Source of the DNA: Acidobacteriota bacterium
GTDB taxonomy: Bacteria > Acidobacteriota > Terriglobia > Terriglobales > Acidobacteriaceae
Assembly (NCBI GenBank): GCA_018268895.1
Contig: JAFDVP010000001.1
Coordinates: 1,488,001 to 1,552,000 of the forward strand
Direction: 5' to 3'
DNA: 64,000 nt
Positions 8,827-17,518 of this stretch are shown here, in pieces; position 1 is the first letter of the stretch, and each line of letters begins with the position of its first letter. The position numbers and the translations under genes were made by a program. The notes under the pieces were generated by a model, which worked only from the letters and a program-made list of their open reading frames with translations, was not told the DNA's origin and did no database searches.

Positions 8827-9585
8827 ATGCGCTTGAACCAAACGAACCTGGCAGTGACCCTTGCACTTTCAACAACCCTCTTCTTTGGCGGATGCAAGAG
8901 TTCCACGCCGCCAGCCAATGAAGCGGCTGCCGCCCCAGCACCAGCACCCGCTGCGGCCCCTGCCAGCACACCTGCGGCAGTGCCGGCAGCAGCACCGGCT
9001 CCTGCTGCTGCTGCTCCAGTTGCGGCAACTCCTCGGCCAGCGCCAACCCCGAAGGCCGCGGCTCCAGCAGCGCCTGTGGTAAAAACAGTGACCGCCCCCT
9101 CAGGAGCCACCGTTTCGGTAACGATCAATCAACAGCTTAGCGCCAGCAAAAACAACGTCGGCGACAGCTTCTCGGGCGAGCTGGCTGCACCTGTGACCAG
9201 CGAGAGCGGCGCCACGGTCTTCCCGCGCGGCGCAAGCGTTTCGGGGACAGTCGTTGCCGCCAAGGGCCGCGGCAAGTTCAAAGGTGCGGGCGATCTCGTG
9301 ATTCAGGTGACCGACATCAGCGGTCATCGCGTGAACACCAATGCCTATGAGCGGGTCGAGAAGGGCAAGGGCAAGCGGACTGCTGCCGTAATCGGTGGCG
9401 GCGCTGGCCTTGGCGCTTTGATTGGCGGTCTAGCGGGCGGTGGTAAGGGTGCAGCGATCGGCGCCCTGGCTGGTGGCGGCGCTGGTACTGCAGGAGCAGC
9501 CTACACGGGCAACAAGGACGTTGTAATCCCGGCTGAATCGGTGGTTGCCTTCCACTTGACCGCACCTGTGACTGTAACCAAGTAA
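8827..9585 (+). CDS. Lipoprotein with Ala/Pro linker and glycine-zipper domain
   Basis: A 252-residue protein with a lipobox (LFFGGC, Cys23). A 55-residue Ala/Pro-rich linker, probably extended across the periplasm, leads into a beta-rich middle domain (VSVTINQQLSASKNNVGDSF...). Next is a glycine zipper of about 40 residues (AVIGGGAGLGALIGGLAGGG...) like those in 17-kDa-antigen-type outer-membrane lipoproteins, then a short tail. The ATG at 8827 follows GGAGACCTCAA and directly starts the signal peptide, so the upstream in-frame codons are not used. A hairpin terminator follows. It is likely an envelope structural lipoprotein; no enzymatic role is visible. Confidence 0.85.
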   Translation: MRLNQTNLAVTLALSTTLFFGGCKSSTPPANEAAAAPAPAPAAAPASTPAAVPAAAPAPAAAAPVAATPRPAPTPKAAAPAAPVVKTVTAPSGATVSVTINQQLSASKNNVGDSFSGELAAPVTSESGATVFPRGASVSGTVVAAKGRGKFKGAGDLVIQVTDISGHRVNTNAYERVEKGKGKRTAAVIGGGAGLGALIGGLAGGGKGAAIGALAGGGAGTAGAAYTGNKDVVIPAESVVAFHLTAPVTVTK

Positions 9586-9609
9586 TCTTTCTTCTGATTT
9601 GGTGAGTGG

Positions 9610-9639
9610 CCGGGCTTCTATCGAAGGATAGAAGCCCGG
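9610..9639 (+). terminator. Rho-independent terminator after the glycine-zipper lipoprotein
   Basis: A perfect 13-bp stem (CCGGGCTTCTATC with GATAGAAGCCCGG) and a GAAG loop, followed by TTTTGC on the plus strand. Confidence 0.85.
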
Positions 9640-9667
9640 TTTTGCATTTGGACGGTAGACTTAGATC

Positions 9668-10279
9668 ATGCGGCTCATTCCGGTCTTCCTTCTCTCTGCT
9701 ACTGACGCCTCACATTTCCCCGCTGAGTCGAAGACCCATGGAGCGCCGGAGATCGCCTTCCTGGGCCGCTCGAACGTTGGCAAATCGTCGCTGATCAATG
9801 CTCTGCTGGGCTCAAAAGAAGCTCGTGTCTCATCCACACCGGGACGGACGCGGGCGATCAACTTCTTTGCCTTGCATGAGAACTCGAACGGTAGACAAAA
9901 GGCGGTTCCTTCGCTGATCTTCGCCGACCTGCCCGGCTACGGCTACGCGAAGATCTCAAAGTCGATCTCGGCGGAGTGGCCGAAGTTTATTGAGCCGTAT
10001 CTCGCAGAGCGGGAGACGCTGGCTTTATGCGTCTGCCTGGTCGACACCAACATTCCGCCGCAGGAGAGCGACCGCCAACTGATTACCTATCTGAAGCAGG
10101 AGCAGCGCCCTTTTATCGTTGTAGGGACGAAGGCAGACCGTCTATCGAAGAATGTCCTTACTAAGAGCCTGGCCGCGTTGAAGCGGGATCATGGTGTGGA
10201 TGAGATTCTGCCGGTCTCGTCGAAGACAGACGCCGGAGTAAAGCTACTCTGGCAGAATATTCTGGCGATTGCAGGGTGA
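9668..10279 (+). CDS. engB: Ribosome-biogenesis GTPase EngB (YihA/YsxC)
   Basis: A 203-residue TRAFAC-class small GTPase needed for large ribosomal subunit assembly. It has the P-loop GRSNVGKSS (about 33-41), a switch I region with STPGRTRAINFF, the G3 motif DLPGYGYA, the G4 motif GTKADRLSK and the G5-like PVSSKT. The length is normal for the family. It starts immediately after a terminator, so it has its own promoter. The downstream gene is convergent. Confidence 0.95.
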   Translation: MRLIPVFLLSATDASHFPAESKTHGAPEIAFLGRSNVGKSSLINALLGSKEARVSSTPGRTRAINFFALHENSNGRQKAVPSLIFADLPGYGYAKISKSISAEWPKFIEPYLAERETLALCVCLVDTNIPPQESDRQLITYLKQEQRPFIVVGTKADRLSKNVLTKSLAALKRDHGVDEILPVSSKTDAGVKLLWQNILAIAG

Positions 10280-10330
10280 ACTTTTTCTTGCAATACATCT
10301 CTCAATATATTCATAAATAATAACTTAACG

Positions 10331-11077
10331 TTATCCATGGCAGGCGTACCTCTTCCTGAGCGCTTCAGCCTCCGCCGGTGTAAGCCATAGAGTGCGCTGA
10401 GGAGGCCGCTGTCGCTGGAGGATTCGGGCGGCGGCTTCGAGCCATTGCCGGCGAAGACCGTCTTCATTGTGGAGCAGGTCGGTTGCGTCTTTATCGAAGG
10501 CGCGAAGCGCGGCCGGGGTATCAAAGGTAAACGTGTTAAGACTCCAGCCATTCCGTGCGGTCATTGCCGCAGCCAATTGGCTGACAGAAAGCCATTCGTC
10601 AGGCGTGGAGGTTACCGGGTCTTCCACATAGCCGAGGAGGGCCGCTCCAAGCAGAGTCAGGTACGGAGCTGCCTGATTAATCCGCTTCTCGCTCTCTCGA
10701 TCAGTGATGGAGCAGGCAAAGAGTTGAGGCGCCAGACCGCGTTCGAGAATCTCACGAATGGCCCTGGCTGGGTCTGCGGCAAGGGCTATGGAGAGCGGCG
10801 AGTGCTTGCGAACCTCGTTCTTCATGGCGCGAATGGCCTCGTCGAGGGTATTGACGACAAAGTCGCAGGCACCTGAACGGATGACCTCGCGGAGGTGGGC
10901 TGGATCATTGTCGATCGCTAGCGTTACTGCTCCCGCGATATGACCCGCAATGGCAAGGGCCGAGCCTGTTGTGTCGAGGCCGAGTGAGAGGATGACCGAA
11001 CCCTCCCATGAAGGCTGGATCTGGTAGAGGGCGGTTAACGCTTTGAGAGCACTGGATTGGATTTCGTCCGCAGGCAT
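10331..11077 (-). CDS. Small protein resembling the Rossmann domain of urocanase
   Basis: From the ATG at 11077 this is a 248-residue soluble protein; an in-frame extension to 11185 is Arg-rich and probably untranslated. Residues from about 30 to 120 (LSLGLDTTGSALAIAGHIAG, LAIDNDPAHL, CDFVVNTLDEAI, PLSIALAADPARAIREIL, ERGLAPQLFACSITD) recall, in order, the NAD-binding domain of urocanate hydratase (GGMGGAQPLAVTMNGG, IDCDPSR, PLSIGLLGNAAELVPELLRRG, VTDQTSA). Urocanases are about 550 residues, so the catalytic N- and C-terminal parts are missing. The glycine-rich motif is also changed (GLDTTGSA), so urocanase activity is unlikely. The resemblance is from memory, not alignment. It is divergent from pruA, which makes a link to amino-acid catabolism tempting but unproven. 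Confidence 0.6.
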   Translation of the reverse strand: MPADEIQSSALKALTALYQIQPSWEGSVILSLGLDTTGSALAIAGHIAGAVTLAIDNDPAHLREVIRSGACDFVVNTLDEAIRAMKNEVRKHSPLSIALAADPARAIREILERGLAPQLFACSITDRESEKRINQAAPYLTLLGAALLGYVEDPVTSTPDEWLSVSQLAAAMTARNGWSLNTFTFDTPAALRAFDKDATDLLHNEDGLRRQWLEAAARILQRQRPPQRTLWLTPAEAEALRKRYACHG

Positions 11078-11249
11078 CTGAGGAGATCGTACCCGAGCGG
11101 CTTCGCTTCTGCGCCAGGGCCGGAAGTTTGGCCGTCGTCTTTTACGTGTTTTGAGCGAAATGCCCGGACCCCGGCTTTGCTGCACTCTGCCCGGAACGAT
11201 ACCTTTTGGCGCTCGGACAGGCTCCCGCCGGAGGACTAGAATTAACGCT

Positions 11250-12842
11250 ATGGCTACCGTCGAGACCGCTCATCCATCGACTGTTCGCACGGCTGAGACA
11301 CCCTTCGTCAATGAACCCTTCGTTGACTTCACGACGCCAGGGAATGATCGCGCCATACGCGAGGCCCTGGCCAGAGTTGAGGGCATACTGGGGCTTGAGT
11401 ATGACAACGTCATTGGAGGCAGGCGGCTGAAGACTGAGGGCAAGATCGTCTCCGTCAATCCGGCGCGGCCGGCACAGGTGGTCGGCGTTCATCAGCGCTC
11501 CGGGGCCGATCTGGCGGAGCAGGCTGTCCAGGCCGCTCTGGCTGCCTTCCCTGCCTGGAGCCGAACTCCCGCCGCTGAGCGCGCTGCGCTGCTGTTCCGC
11601 GTGGCCGACCTGATCCGTGAGCGCAAGTTCGAGTTCCACTCGTGGCTGACGTTTGAGGTAGGCAAAAACTGGGCCGAAGCCGATGCCGACGTCGGTGAGA
11701 CGATCGACTTCCTCGAGTTCTACGGGCGGCAGGCCCTCAAGCTGGACGCGGCGACGACGCCGATACAGTTTCCCGGCGAGCGCAACCAGCTACGTTACCT
11801 TCCGCTTGGCGTGGGTGCTGTGATCCCGCCATGGAACTTCCCCTTCGCCATTATGGCCGGCATGACGGCTGCTGCAATCGTCTGTGGAAACACAGTCATC
11901 CTGAAGCCATCGGTCGATGCACCGACGATCGCGGCGCGATTCTTCGCTCTGCTTGAAGAGGCGGGGCTGCCCGATGGGGTCGTTAACCTGTGCCAGGGCG
12001 ATGGCCCGGAATTTGGCTCGGTGGTCGTGGCGCATCCGCAGACCCGCTTTATTGCCTTCACGGGATCGAAGGCCGTGGGACTGGAGATTCATGAGAATGC
12101 GGCGAAGACACTGCCGGGGCAGACCTTCATCAAACGCACGATTCTGGAGATGGGCGGCAAGGACTCGATCATCGTCGCTGATGACGCCAATCTTGACACA
12201 GCCATCGACGGAGTTGTGGCCAGCGCCTTCGGTTTCAACGGCCAGAAGTGCTCAGCCTGCTCGCGGGCGATTGTGGACGCCGGCATCTACGACGTCTTCT
12301 GTGAGCGCTTGCAGGCGCGGGTTGCGCAGATCAAGACGGGCGACCCCGCGGAGAATATCGCTACCGGACCGGTGATCAGCCCGAAGTCGTACAAGAAGGT
12401 GCTCCGCTATATCGAGATCGGCAAGGATGAAGGACGTCTGCTGAACGGCGGCAAAGCCATTGAGACGGAAGAGGGCGGTTACTATATCGCCCCTACGGTC
12501 TTCGCCGATGTAAGTCCTACGGCCCGCATTGCGCAGGAGGAGATCTTCGGTCCGGTACTGGCGGTCATCAAGGCGAAGGACTTCGACGACGCCCTGACCA
12601 TCGCCAATAACACTGAGTATGGACTGACGGGAGCCGTCTATTCCAGCTCAGATGAGAAGCTCAACCGCGCACGCGAGGAGTTCCACGTCGGCAACCTTTA
12701 CTTCAACCGTAAATGCACAGGAGCCATGGTGGGGGCCCATCCGTTCGGCGGGTTCAATATGAGCGGGACCGATTCAAAGGCAGGCGGACCGGATTATCTG
12801 CTGCTGTTTACGCAGGCCAAGAGTATTGCAGAGAAGAGATGA
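11250..12842 (+). CDS. pruA: L-glutamate gamma-semialdehyde dehydrogenase (1-pyrroline-5-carboxylate dehydrogenase)
   Basis: A 530-residue aldehyde dehydrogenase of the P5C-dehydrogenase type (RocA/PruA monofunctional form). It oxidises glutamate semialdehyde to glutamate in proline and arginine catabolism. Visible are the NAD-binding PPWNFPFAI and GNTVILKPS, FTGSKAVG, the catalytic Glu300 in LEMGGKD, the catalytic Cys334 in GQKCSACSR, and the C-terminal GAHPFGGFNMSGTDSKAGG characteristic of P5C dehydrogenases. I chose the ATG at 11250 because the upstream extension is Arg-rich and overlaps the divergent promoter region; GGAGGA lies about 12-17 bp upstream. No proline dehydrogenase gene is adjacent. 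proC for the opposite direction lies at 37016. Confidence 0.93.
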   Translation: MATVETAHPSTVRTAETPFVNEPFVDFTTPGNDRAIREALARVEGILGLEYDNVIGGRRLKTEGKIVSVNPARPAQVVGVHQRSGADLAEQAVQAALAAFPAWSRTPAAERAALLFRVADLIRERKFEFHSWLTFEVGKNWAEADADVGETIDFLEFYGRQALKLDAATTPIQFPGERNQLRYLPLGVGAVIPPWNFPFAIMAGMTAAAIVCGNTVILKPSVDAPTIAARFFALLEEAGLPDGVVNLCQGDGPEFGSVVVAHPQTRFIAFTGSKAVGLEIHENAAKTLPGQTFIKRTILEMGGKDSIIVADDANLDTAIDGVVASAFGFNGQKCSACSRAIVDAGIYDVFCERLQARVAQIKTGDPAENIATGPVISPKSYKKVLRYIEIGKDEGRLLNGGKAIETEEGGYYIAPTVFADVSPTARIAQEEIFGPVLAVIKAKDFDDALTIANNTEYGLTGAVYSSSDEKLNRAREEFHVGNLYFNRKCTGAMVGAHPFGGFNMSGTDSKAGGPDYLLLFTQAKSIAEKR

Positions 12843-12880
12843 CCCTGCGTACGGAATCGTGCCGGAATTGGCAAACCGCA

Positions 12881-12918
12881 GGTCCTTCGACTCCGCTGCG
12901 CTCCGCCCAGGATGACAC
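12881..12918. repeat. Short repeat-like intergenic sequence
   Basis: The stretch beginning GGTCCTTCGACTCCGCTGCG and ending in CCAGGATGACAC resembles a short non-coding sequence that I recall as scattered between genes in Terriglobia genomes. Only one clear copy lies in this window, so calling it a dispersed repeat rests on recollection. Confidence 0.35.
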
Positions 12919-12963
12919 TGCCTCAAAATCCATTGCTTTTCTTTGAGCTTTATGTCGATACAC

Positions 12964-13620
12964 CTACGCTGATTTCATCTCGATGAGATTGCCCGCCTTT
13001 TCTGCTGCTTCGGCGAGAACGCGGTGGTGGATGGTAAACAGGGCGAGCTCCAGCCGGTCGGAGACACCTGTCTTGTCGTAGATACCGCGCAGATAATTCT
13101 TGATGACCTGCTCCTTGGTTCCCAACTGCATGGCAATCTCTTTGTTCTTGCAGCCCTGCACGATCAGGGCTACGATCTGCATCTCCTTGGGTGTGAGGCG
13201 GTCACGCACACGTGCACCAACCGAGTCGGACGAATGGATGGCCGTGACATTGGCGCGCTGCATATATCGCTGGCCGCGAACGATCCGGCGGACGCAGTCG
13301 ACGAGATCCGTTCCCGAGATATTCCGTCCGATTATGCCCTCAAGGCATTGTGTCACCTCATCGGAGACCTGCTCGGAGTTCTCGGCAACGAGGACGATGC
13401 GGCTATTGAGTGCACGGGCGCGCTCGGAGAGGGCCGGAAGGTCCGGACGCAAACTGGATGCCACGAGAATGACCGCACTTCGCAGCGACTCGAGAGCGCT
13501 CCACAGCTTAGGCACATCCTCGCACTGGGCTGCGATGCGCATATCGTCTTCCAAGGCAAGAATACGGGCTGCTCCAGCCCTGAAGATCGCCTGATTATCG
13601 GCGAGAATGATGCGATTCAT
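12964..13620 (-). CDS. LuxR-type transcriptional regulator with degenerate receiver domain
   Basis: A protein of about 218 residues with a receiver-like N-terminal domain (1-120) and a LuxR/NarL HTH at the C-terminus (LTPKEMQIVALIVQGCKNKE ... KNYLRGIYDKTGVSDR). The receiver keeps an acidic start (ILADNQ). However, the strand that should carry the phosphoacceptor Asp reads VILVASSLRPDLP, with Ala/Ser in its place, and the conserved Lys position looks like Arg (IIGRNISG). It probably does not work by normal phosphorylation. The start is ATG 13620; a GTG at 13629 is also possible. It is transcribed away from the redox-type regulator and kinase pair next door, which suggests but does not prove a shared pathway. 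Confidence 0.9.
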   Translation of the reverse strand: MNRIILADNQAIFRAGAARILALEDDMRIAAQCEDVPKLWSALESLRSAVILVASSLRPDLPALSERARALNSRIVLVAENSEQVSDEVTQCLEGIIGRNISGTDLVDCVRRIVRGQRYMQRANVTAIHSSDSVGARVRDRLTPKEMQIVALIVQGCKNKEIAMQLGTKEQVIKNYLRGIYDKTGVSDRLELALFTIHHRVLAEAAEKAGNLIEMKSA

Positions 13621-13871
13621 AGGTGTCACAGTCTCCCGCGAAGCAGGGATAATCTGCCCGCAATGCTCTCATCGGCGGTGGTGCGCTCTATAAATCTTGT
13701 GTCTTCAATTCGGACAGGGGTCGTTCGATGGCCGGTAACTGAAGATGACAGAATCGTATCCCGTCCGGGCTTGCTGGTGAGGGGAGTTTTTTGCACCTTT
13801 TGAACAACCGCCACAATCAAATGATACGTGTTGTGTGCGCCGGTATGGCTCGGCGAAGTATAACTTTAGGT

Positions 13872-15518
13872 ATGCCGAAACCTATTCTACTTGCCATTGA
13901 CGACGATACCAGCGTTCTGGAGGCTGTGGTCCAGGACCTGCGCCGTCATTACGGCCAGGACTACCGTATCGTTCGGGCCGCCTCTGGCGGGGCCGCGCTG
14001 GACATATGCCGACAGTTGAAGGAGCGTAACGATACGCTGGCGCTGTTCCTTTCGGACCAGCGGATGCCGGGAATGACCGGCGTCGATTTTCTACAGCAGG
14101 CGCTGACGATTTATCCCGATGCCAAGCGCGTTCTGCTGACTGCCTACGCGGATACCGAAGCGGCGATCCGGGCAATCAATTCGGCAAAGATTCACTACTA
14201 TCTCAACAAGCCATGGGACCCCCCGGAAGAGAAGCTGTACCCTGTGCTGGACGATCTGCTTGAAGCCTGGAAACAAGGCTACAAGCCGCCGTTCGAGGGT
14301 ATCCGCGTGGTCGGTGTGCGCTGGTCGCAGAAGGATCACGCGGTACGCGACTTTCTTTCGCGCAACCGCATTCCGTACCAGTGGCTGAATCCGGAGCAGA
14401 ATCCGGACGCCCTTGCCCTGCTGAAGGAGAAGGGGGCTGACGACTCCAAGCTGCCGGTAGTGCTGTTCGGCGACGGCACGGCATTGATTCAGCCCACCTC
14501 GACCGACCTTGCCACAAAGCTGGGGATGCCGACGCAGGCGCAGCAGAAGTTCTACGACATTGTGGTGATTGGCGCGGGCCCGGCGGGACTTGCAGCCGGG
14601 GTCTACGGGGCCTCCGAGGGTCTGCGCACACTAATCGTTGAACCGAATGCTCCCGGCGGGCAGGCGGGATCGAGCTCGAAGATTGAGAATTACCTCGGCT
14701 TCCCTTCCGGACTGAGCGGCGAGGAGCTGGCCAAACGCGCCTACCTGCAGGCGACGCGCCTGGGCGCAGAGTTTCTTCTGCAAAAGGTAACCGGCATCCG
14801 CTCAGAGAACCAGTATCAGGTTGTGACGATGAGCGACGGGCAGGAGATTACCTGTCATGTCTGCCTGATTGCGACCGGAGTCGCATACTGCATGCTGGAC
14901 GTTTCCGGAGCCAGCGACTATACCGGCGCCGGAGTTTACTACGGCGCTGCTCTCAGCGAGGCCATGGGTTGCTCGAACGAGACGGTGTATATCGTGGGGG
15001 GAGCGAACTCCGCCGGACAGGCGGCGATGCACTTCTCCCGCTATGCCGATAAGGTCCACATGCTCGTCCGGGGCGAGTCGTTGACCAGGAGCATGTCGAA
15101 GTATCTGATCGACCAGATCGAGGCGACGCCCAACATCGTCGTGGAGACCCACACCGAAATCACCGGCATGTCGGGTAACGGCCACCTTGAGTGCATCAAG
15201 CTCCAGACCCCGCGCGGTGAAGAGGCCCGCGAGACGAGTTCAGTATTCATCTTCATCGGTGCAGCGCCGAAGACAGACTGGCTGCCAGAGCAGGTAGCCT
15301 GCGACACAAAGGGCTTCATTCTCGCCGGACCGGACCTCAAGGCGAAATCCCCTGGGAGCTGGAAGCTCGACCGCGAACCGTATCTGCTGGAGACGAGCGT
15401 TCCGGGGATCTTTGTCGCGGGCGATGTGCGGTACAACTCAGTGAAACGCTGCGCCTCGGCCGTCGGCGAAGGCTCCATCGCAATCCAGTTCGTGCACCAG
15501 TATCTGGCAACACTCTGA
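13872..15518 (+). CDS. Response regulator fused to thioredoxin-reductase-like flavoprotein
   Basis: A 548-residue three-part fusion. Residues 1-125 are a complete receiver (acidic pair Asp10/Asp11, phosphoacceptor Asp62 in SDQRMPGMTG, Thr90, Lys113). Residues about 145-215 form a thioredoxin/glutaredoxin-like segment without a CxxC. From about 232 a pyridine-nucleotide flavoprotein begins (VVIGAGPAGLAAGVYG, GGQAGSSSKIENYLGFP, second Rossmann VYIVGGANSAGQAA, and the FAD-binding FVAGDVR at the end). The CxxC disulfide of true thioredoxin reductases is absent; the matching region reads YTGAGVYYGAAL. It may read or set a flavin/NAD(P)H redox state on phosphorylation. The kinase gene follows after 22 bp and is the likely partner. 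The ATG at 13872 starts the receiver correctly. Confidence 0.92.
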   Translation: MPKPILLAIDDDTSVLEAVVQDLRRHYGQDYRIVRAASGGAALDICRQLKERNDTLALFLSDQRMPGMTGVDFLQQALTIYPDAKRVLLTAYADTEAAIRAINSAKIHYYLNKPWDPPEEKLYPVLDDLLEAWKQGYKPPFEGIRVVGVRWSQKDHAVRDFLSRNRIPYQWLNPEQNPDALALLKEKGADDSKLPVVLFGDGTALIQPTSTDLATKLGMPTQAQQKFYDIVVIGAGPAGLAAGVYGASEGLRTLIVEPNAPGGQAGSSSKIENYLGFPSGLSGEELAKRAYLQATRLGAEFLLQKVTGIRSENQYQVVTMSDGQEITCHVCLIATGVAYCMLDVSGASDYTGAGVYYGAALSEAMGCSNETVYIVGGANSAGQAAMHFSRYADKVHMLVRGESLTRSMSKYLIDQIEATPNIVVETHTEITGMSGNGHLECIKLQTPRGEEARETSSVFIFIGAAPKTDWLPEQVACDTKGFILAGPDLKAKSPGSWKLDREPYLLETSVPGIFVAGDVRYNSVKRCASAVGEGSIAIQFVHQYLATL

Positions 15519-15540
15519 AAGGTTTGATTCACACACAACA

Positions 15541-17001
15541 ATGAGCGAACATCTTCAAGCCGTCACCAACCCAGTCAAAGAGCCGATCAGCGATGCTCTC
15601 TTTTCGCAGTTGAGAACGACATCGATCTTTTCTTCTCTACGGGACGACGAGCTCCGCTGCCTGCATGGACTTGAAGAGGTCTATCTGAAGAAGGGCGACG
15701 TGCTGGTCCGCCAGGGCGAGGCTGGACATAACTTCTGGATCCTGCTGGAGGGTAGCGTCAAGATAACGCAGAGCATGCCCGGTGGCGGCGAGATGGACAT
15801 TACGTCCCTCCCTTCCGGCAACGCCTTTGGAGAGCTGCCTCTGCTTGCCAATATCCCCAATGCCGTTAACCTGACCGCGGAAAATACCTGCCATCTCGTT
15901 CAGCTCAACGAGGAAGCGTTCTGGAGCCTGATGACGACGTGCCCCGATGTACGCAAGGCCATCCTGGGCAACATGGCGAAACGCTTTCAGAAGATGCAGA
16001 ATGCGACGATTCAGCAGGAGAAGATGGCCTCGCTGGGCACGCTGGCCGCCGGCCTGATGCACGAGCTGAACAATCCGGGAGCAGCAGCTCGCCGGGCTGC
16101 ATCGCAGTTGCGATCGAATCTTATGCGAATGCACGAGCTCTCGGCGAAGTTTAGCAAGACGGAATTGAGTCCCGAACAAAAAGAGTGCCTGCATGATCTT
16201 CAGGAGCAGACTCTCTCGGCAAAACATCCCATCGTGATGAATTCGCTGGAACAAAGCGATGCCGAAGAGGCACTGGCGGAGTGGATGGAAGAGGCAAACA
16301 TCGAAAACTCATGGAAGATGGCGCCCACACTGGTCTCCATCGGCCTGAAGGCGGATGACCTGCAATGCGCACGGGCGGAGTTCCCCGGTTCCACGCTCTC
16401 TGACGCACTGAACTGGATCGAAGCAATGGCATCGAGCATGCAATTGGTGGGTACGATCGAAGAGAGCATTGGGCGCGTCACCGATCTGGTAATGGCAGTC
16501 AAATCGTATGCCTATGAAGGCAAGGGGATGAAGCAGTCTGTCGATGTCAACAGCAGCATTCACGCTACGCTGGTCATCCTGAGCCACAAGATGCGCGAGA
16601 AAGAGATTGTCGTCGAAAAGAGCTTTGCCCCCGACCTTCCTGCATTACAAAGCGAGTGCCAGGGTCTGAACCAGATATGGACAAACCTTCTCGACAACTC
16701 CATCGATGCCGTCGGAGCCCATGGAAAGATCGAAGTAAAGACCTGGGCGGAGAAATCTCCCGCCGACCACCAGCACACCGACATCTGCATCCGAATCGCC
16801 GATAACGGCAGCGGCATTCCGCTTGAGAGCCAGGCGCACATCTTCGACACCTTTTACACGACAAAGCCGGTTGGAGTGGGCACGGGCCTCGGTCTCGGCA
16901 TTGTGCACCGCATCGTCGAGCAGTATGGCGGCAACATCCGTTTCTCTTCCGTTCCCGGCGCAACGGAGTTTATCGTGAGGATACCGAGCTCCAGCAAATA
17001 A
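15541..17001 (+). CDS. Sensor histidine kinase with N-terminal cNMP-binding-fold domain
   Basis: A 486-residue soluble kinase with no membrane segments. Residues 15-150 form a Crp-type cyclic-nucleotide-binding fold (VYLKKGDVLVRQGEAGHNFW, FGELPLLANIPNAVNLTAEN). The phosphate-binding Arg expected after FGE is replaced (PNAVN), so the ligand may not be cAMP or cGMP. The H-box MHELNNPG carries the phosphorylatable His174. The HATPase domain has the N-box (NQIWTNLLDNSIDAV), G1 (ADNGSGIP) and G2 (GLGLGIV). It lies 22 bp after the response-regulator/flavoprotein gene and in the same direction, so the two probably form a cytoplasmic two-component redox-sensing pair. Confidence 0.93.
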   Translation: MSEHLQAVTNPVKEPISDALFSQLRTTSIFSSLRDDELRCLHGLEEVYLKKGDVLVRQGEAGHNFWILLEGSVKITQSMPGGGEMDITSLPSGNAFGELPLLANIPNAVNLTAENTCHLVQLNEEAFWSLMTTCPDVRKAILGNMAKRFQKMQNATIQQEKMASLGTLAAGLMHELNNPGAAARRAASQLRSNLMRMHELSAKFSKTELSPEQKECLHDLQEQTLSAKHPIVMNSLEQSDAEEALAEWMEEANIENSWKMAPTLVSIGLKADDLQCARAEFPGSTLSDALNWIEAMASSMQLVGTIEESIGRVTDLVMAVKSYAYEGKGMKQSVDVNSSIHATLVILSHKMREKEIVVEKSFAPDLPALQSECQGLNQIWTNLLDNSIDAVGAHGKIEVKTWAEKSPADHQHTDICIRIADNGSGIPLESQAHIFDTFYTTKPVGVGTGLGLGIVHRIVEQYGGNIRFSSVPGATEFIVRIPSSSK

Positions 17002-17114
17002 AGAATCACATCTGTGCCGCAACTTTTTCTCCCAAAACATTTTCATCCGCCTCGCGTTTCATTGAGTGGCTGTCGCTCCTGCTCTTCGAGAGGCGACACG
17101 AAGCGAGGACCTCT

Positions 17115-17441
17115 ATGAAATGCCTTCGCGTGTTGGCGGTCGTTCTTTCACCGGCTTTGCTCCTATTCGCCGGATGCGCTCAGCGGACTTATTATGCACC
17201 TCCGCCGCCGTTGCAAACCGCACCCCCTCTGGTCCAGCAGGCAGAATCCAATGGCTTTCGGATCGGCATGGACGATGGCGCGCGCGACGCCTACAACGGC
17301 TTCGGCTATCGGGCAAATCATGATCGCGCCTTCCATGAGACCCCGGGTTACGATCCGCGATTTGGGCCGTTCGGTGCATATCAGAGTTATTTCAGGAACG
17401 CCTACCTTCGCGGTTACGACAGAGGCTTCTATCGCCGCTGA
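17115..17441 (+). CDS. Small Tyr/Gly-rich lipoprotein
   Basis: A 108-residue protein with a lipobox (LLLFAGC, Cys21). A Pro-rich stretch and a Tyr-, Gly- and Asp-rich tail follow (FRIGMDDGARDAYNGFGYRA ... YLRGYDRGFYRR). GAGGACCTCT sits just before the ATG. It is likely an envelope protein. I do not recognise a characterised family. Confidence 0.75.
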   Translation: MKCLRVLAVVLSPALLLFAGCAQRTYYAPPPPLQTAPPLVQQAESNGFRIGMDDGARDAYNGFGYRANHDRAFHETPGYDPRFGPFGAYQSYFRNAYLRGYDRGFYRR

Positions 17442-17518
17442 AAATCGCATGGAGGGGGACGTGCCCACAATCCGAATATGGGCACAAGCTATGATTCCTC
17501 CAGAGGAGATTCAGCCGA

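Noticed and set aside
13872..15518. Genuine thioredoxin reductase (trxB) paired with trxA at 27216
   Set aside because: The CxxC redox centre needed to reduce thioredoxin is absent, and the protein carries a receiver domain.
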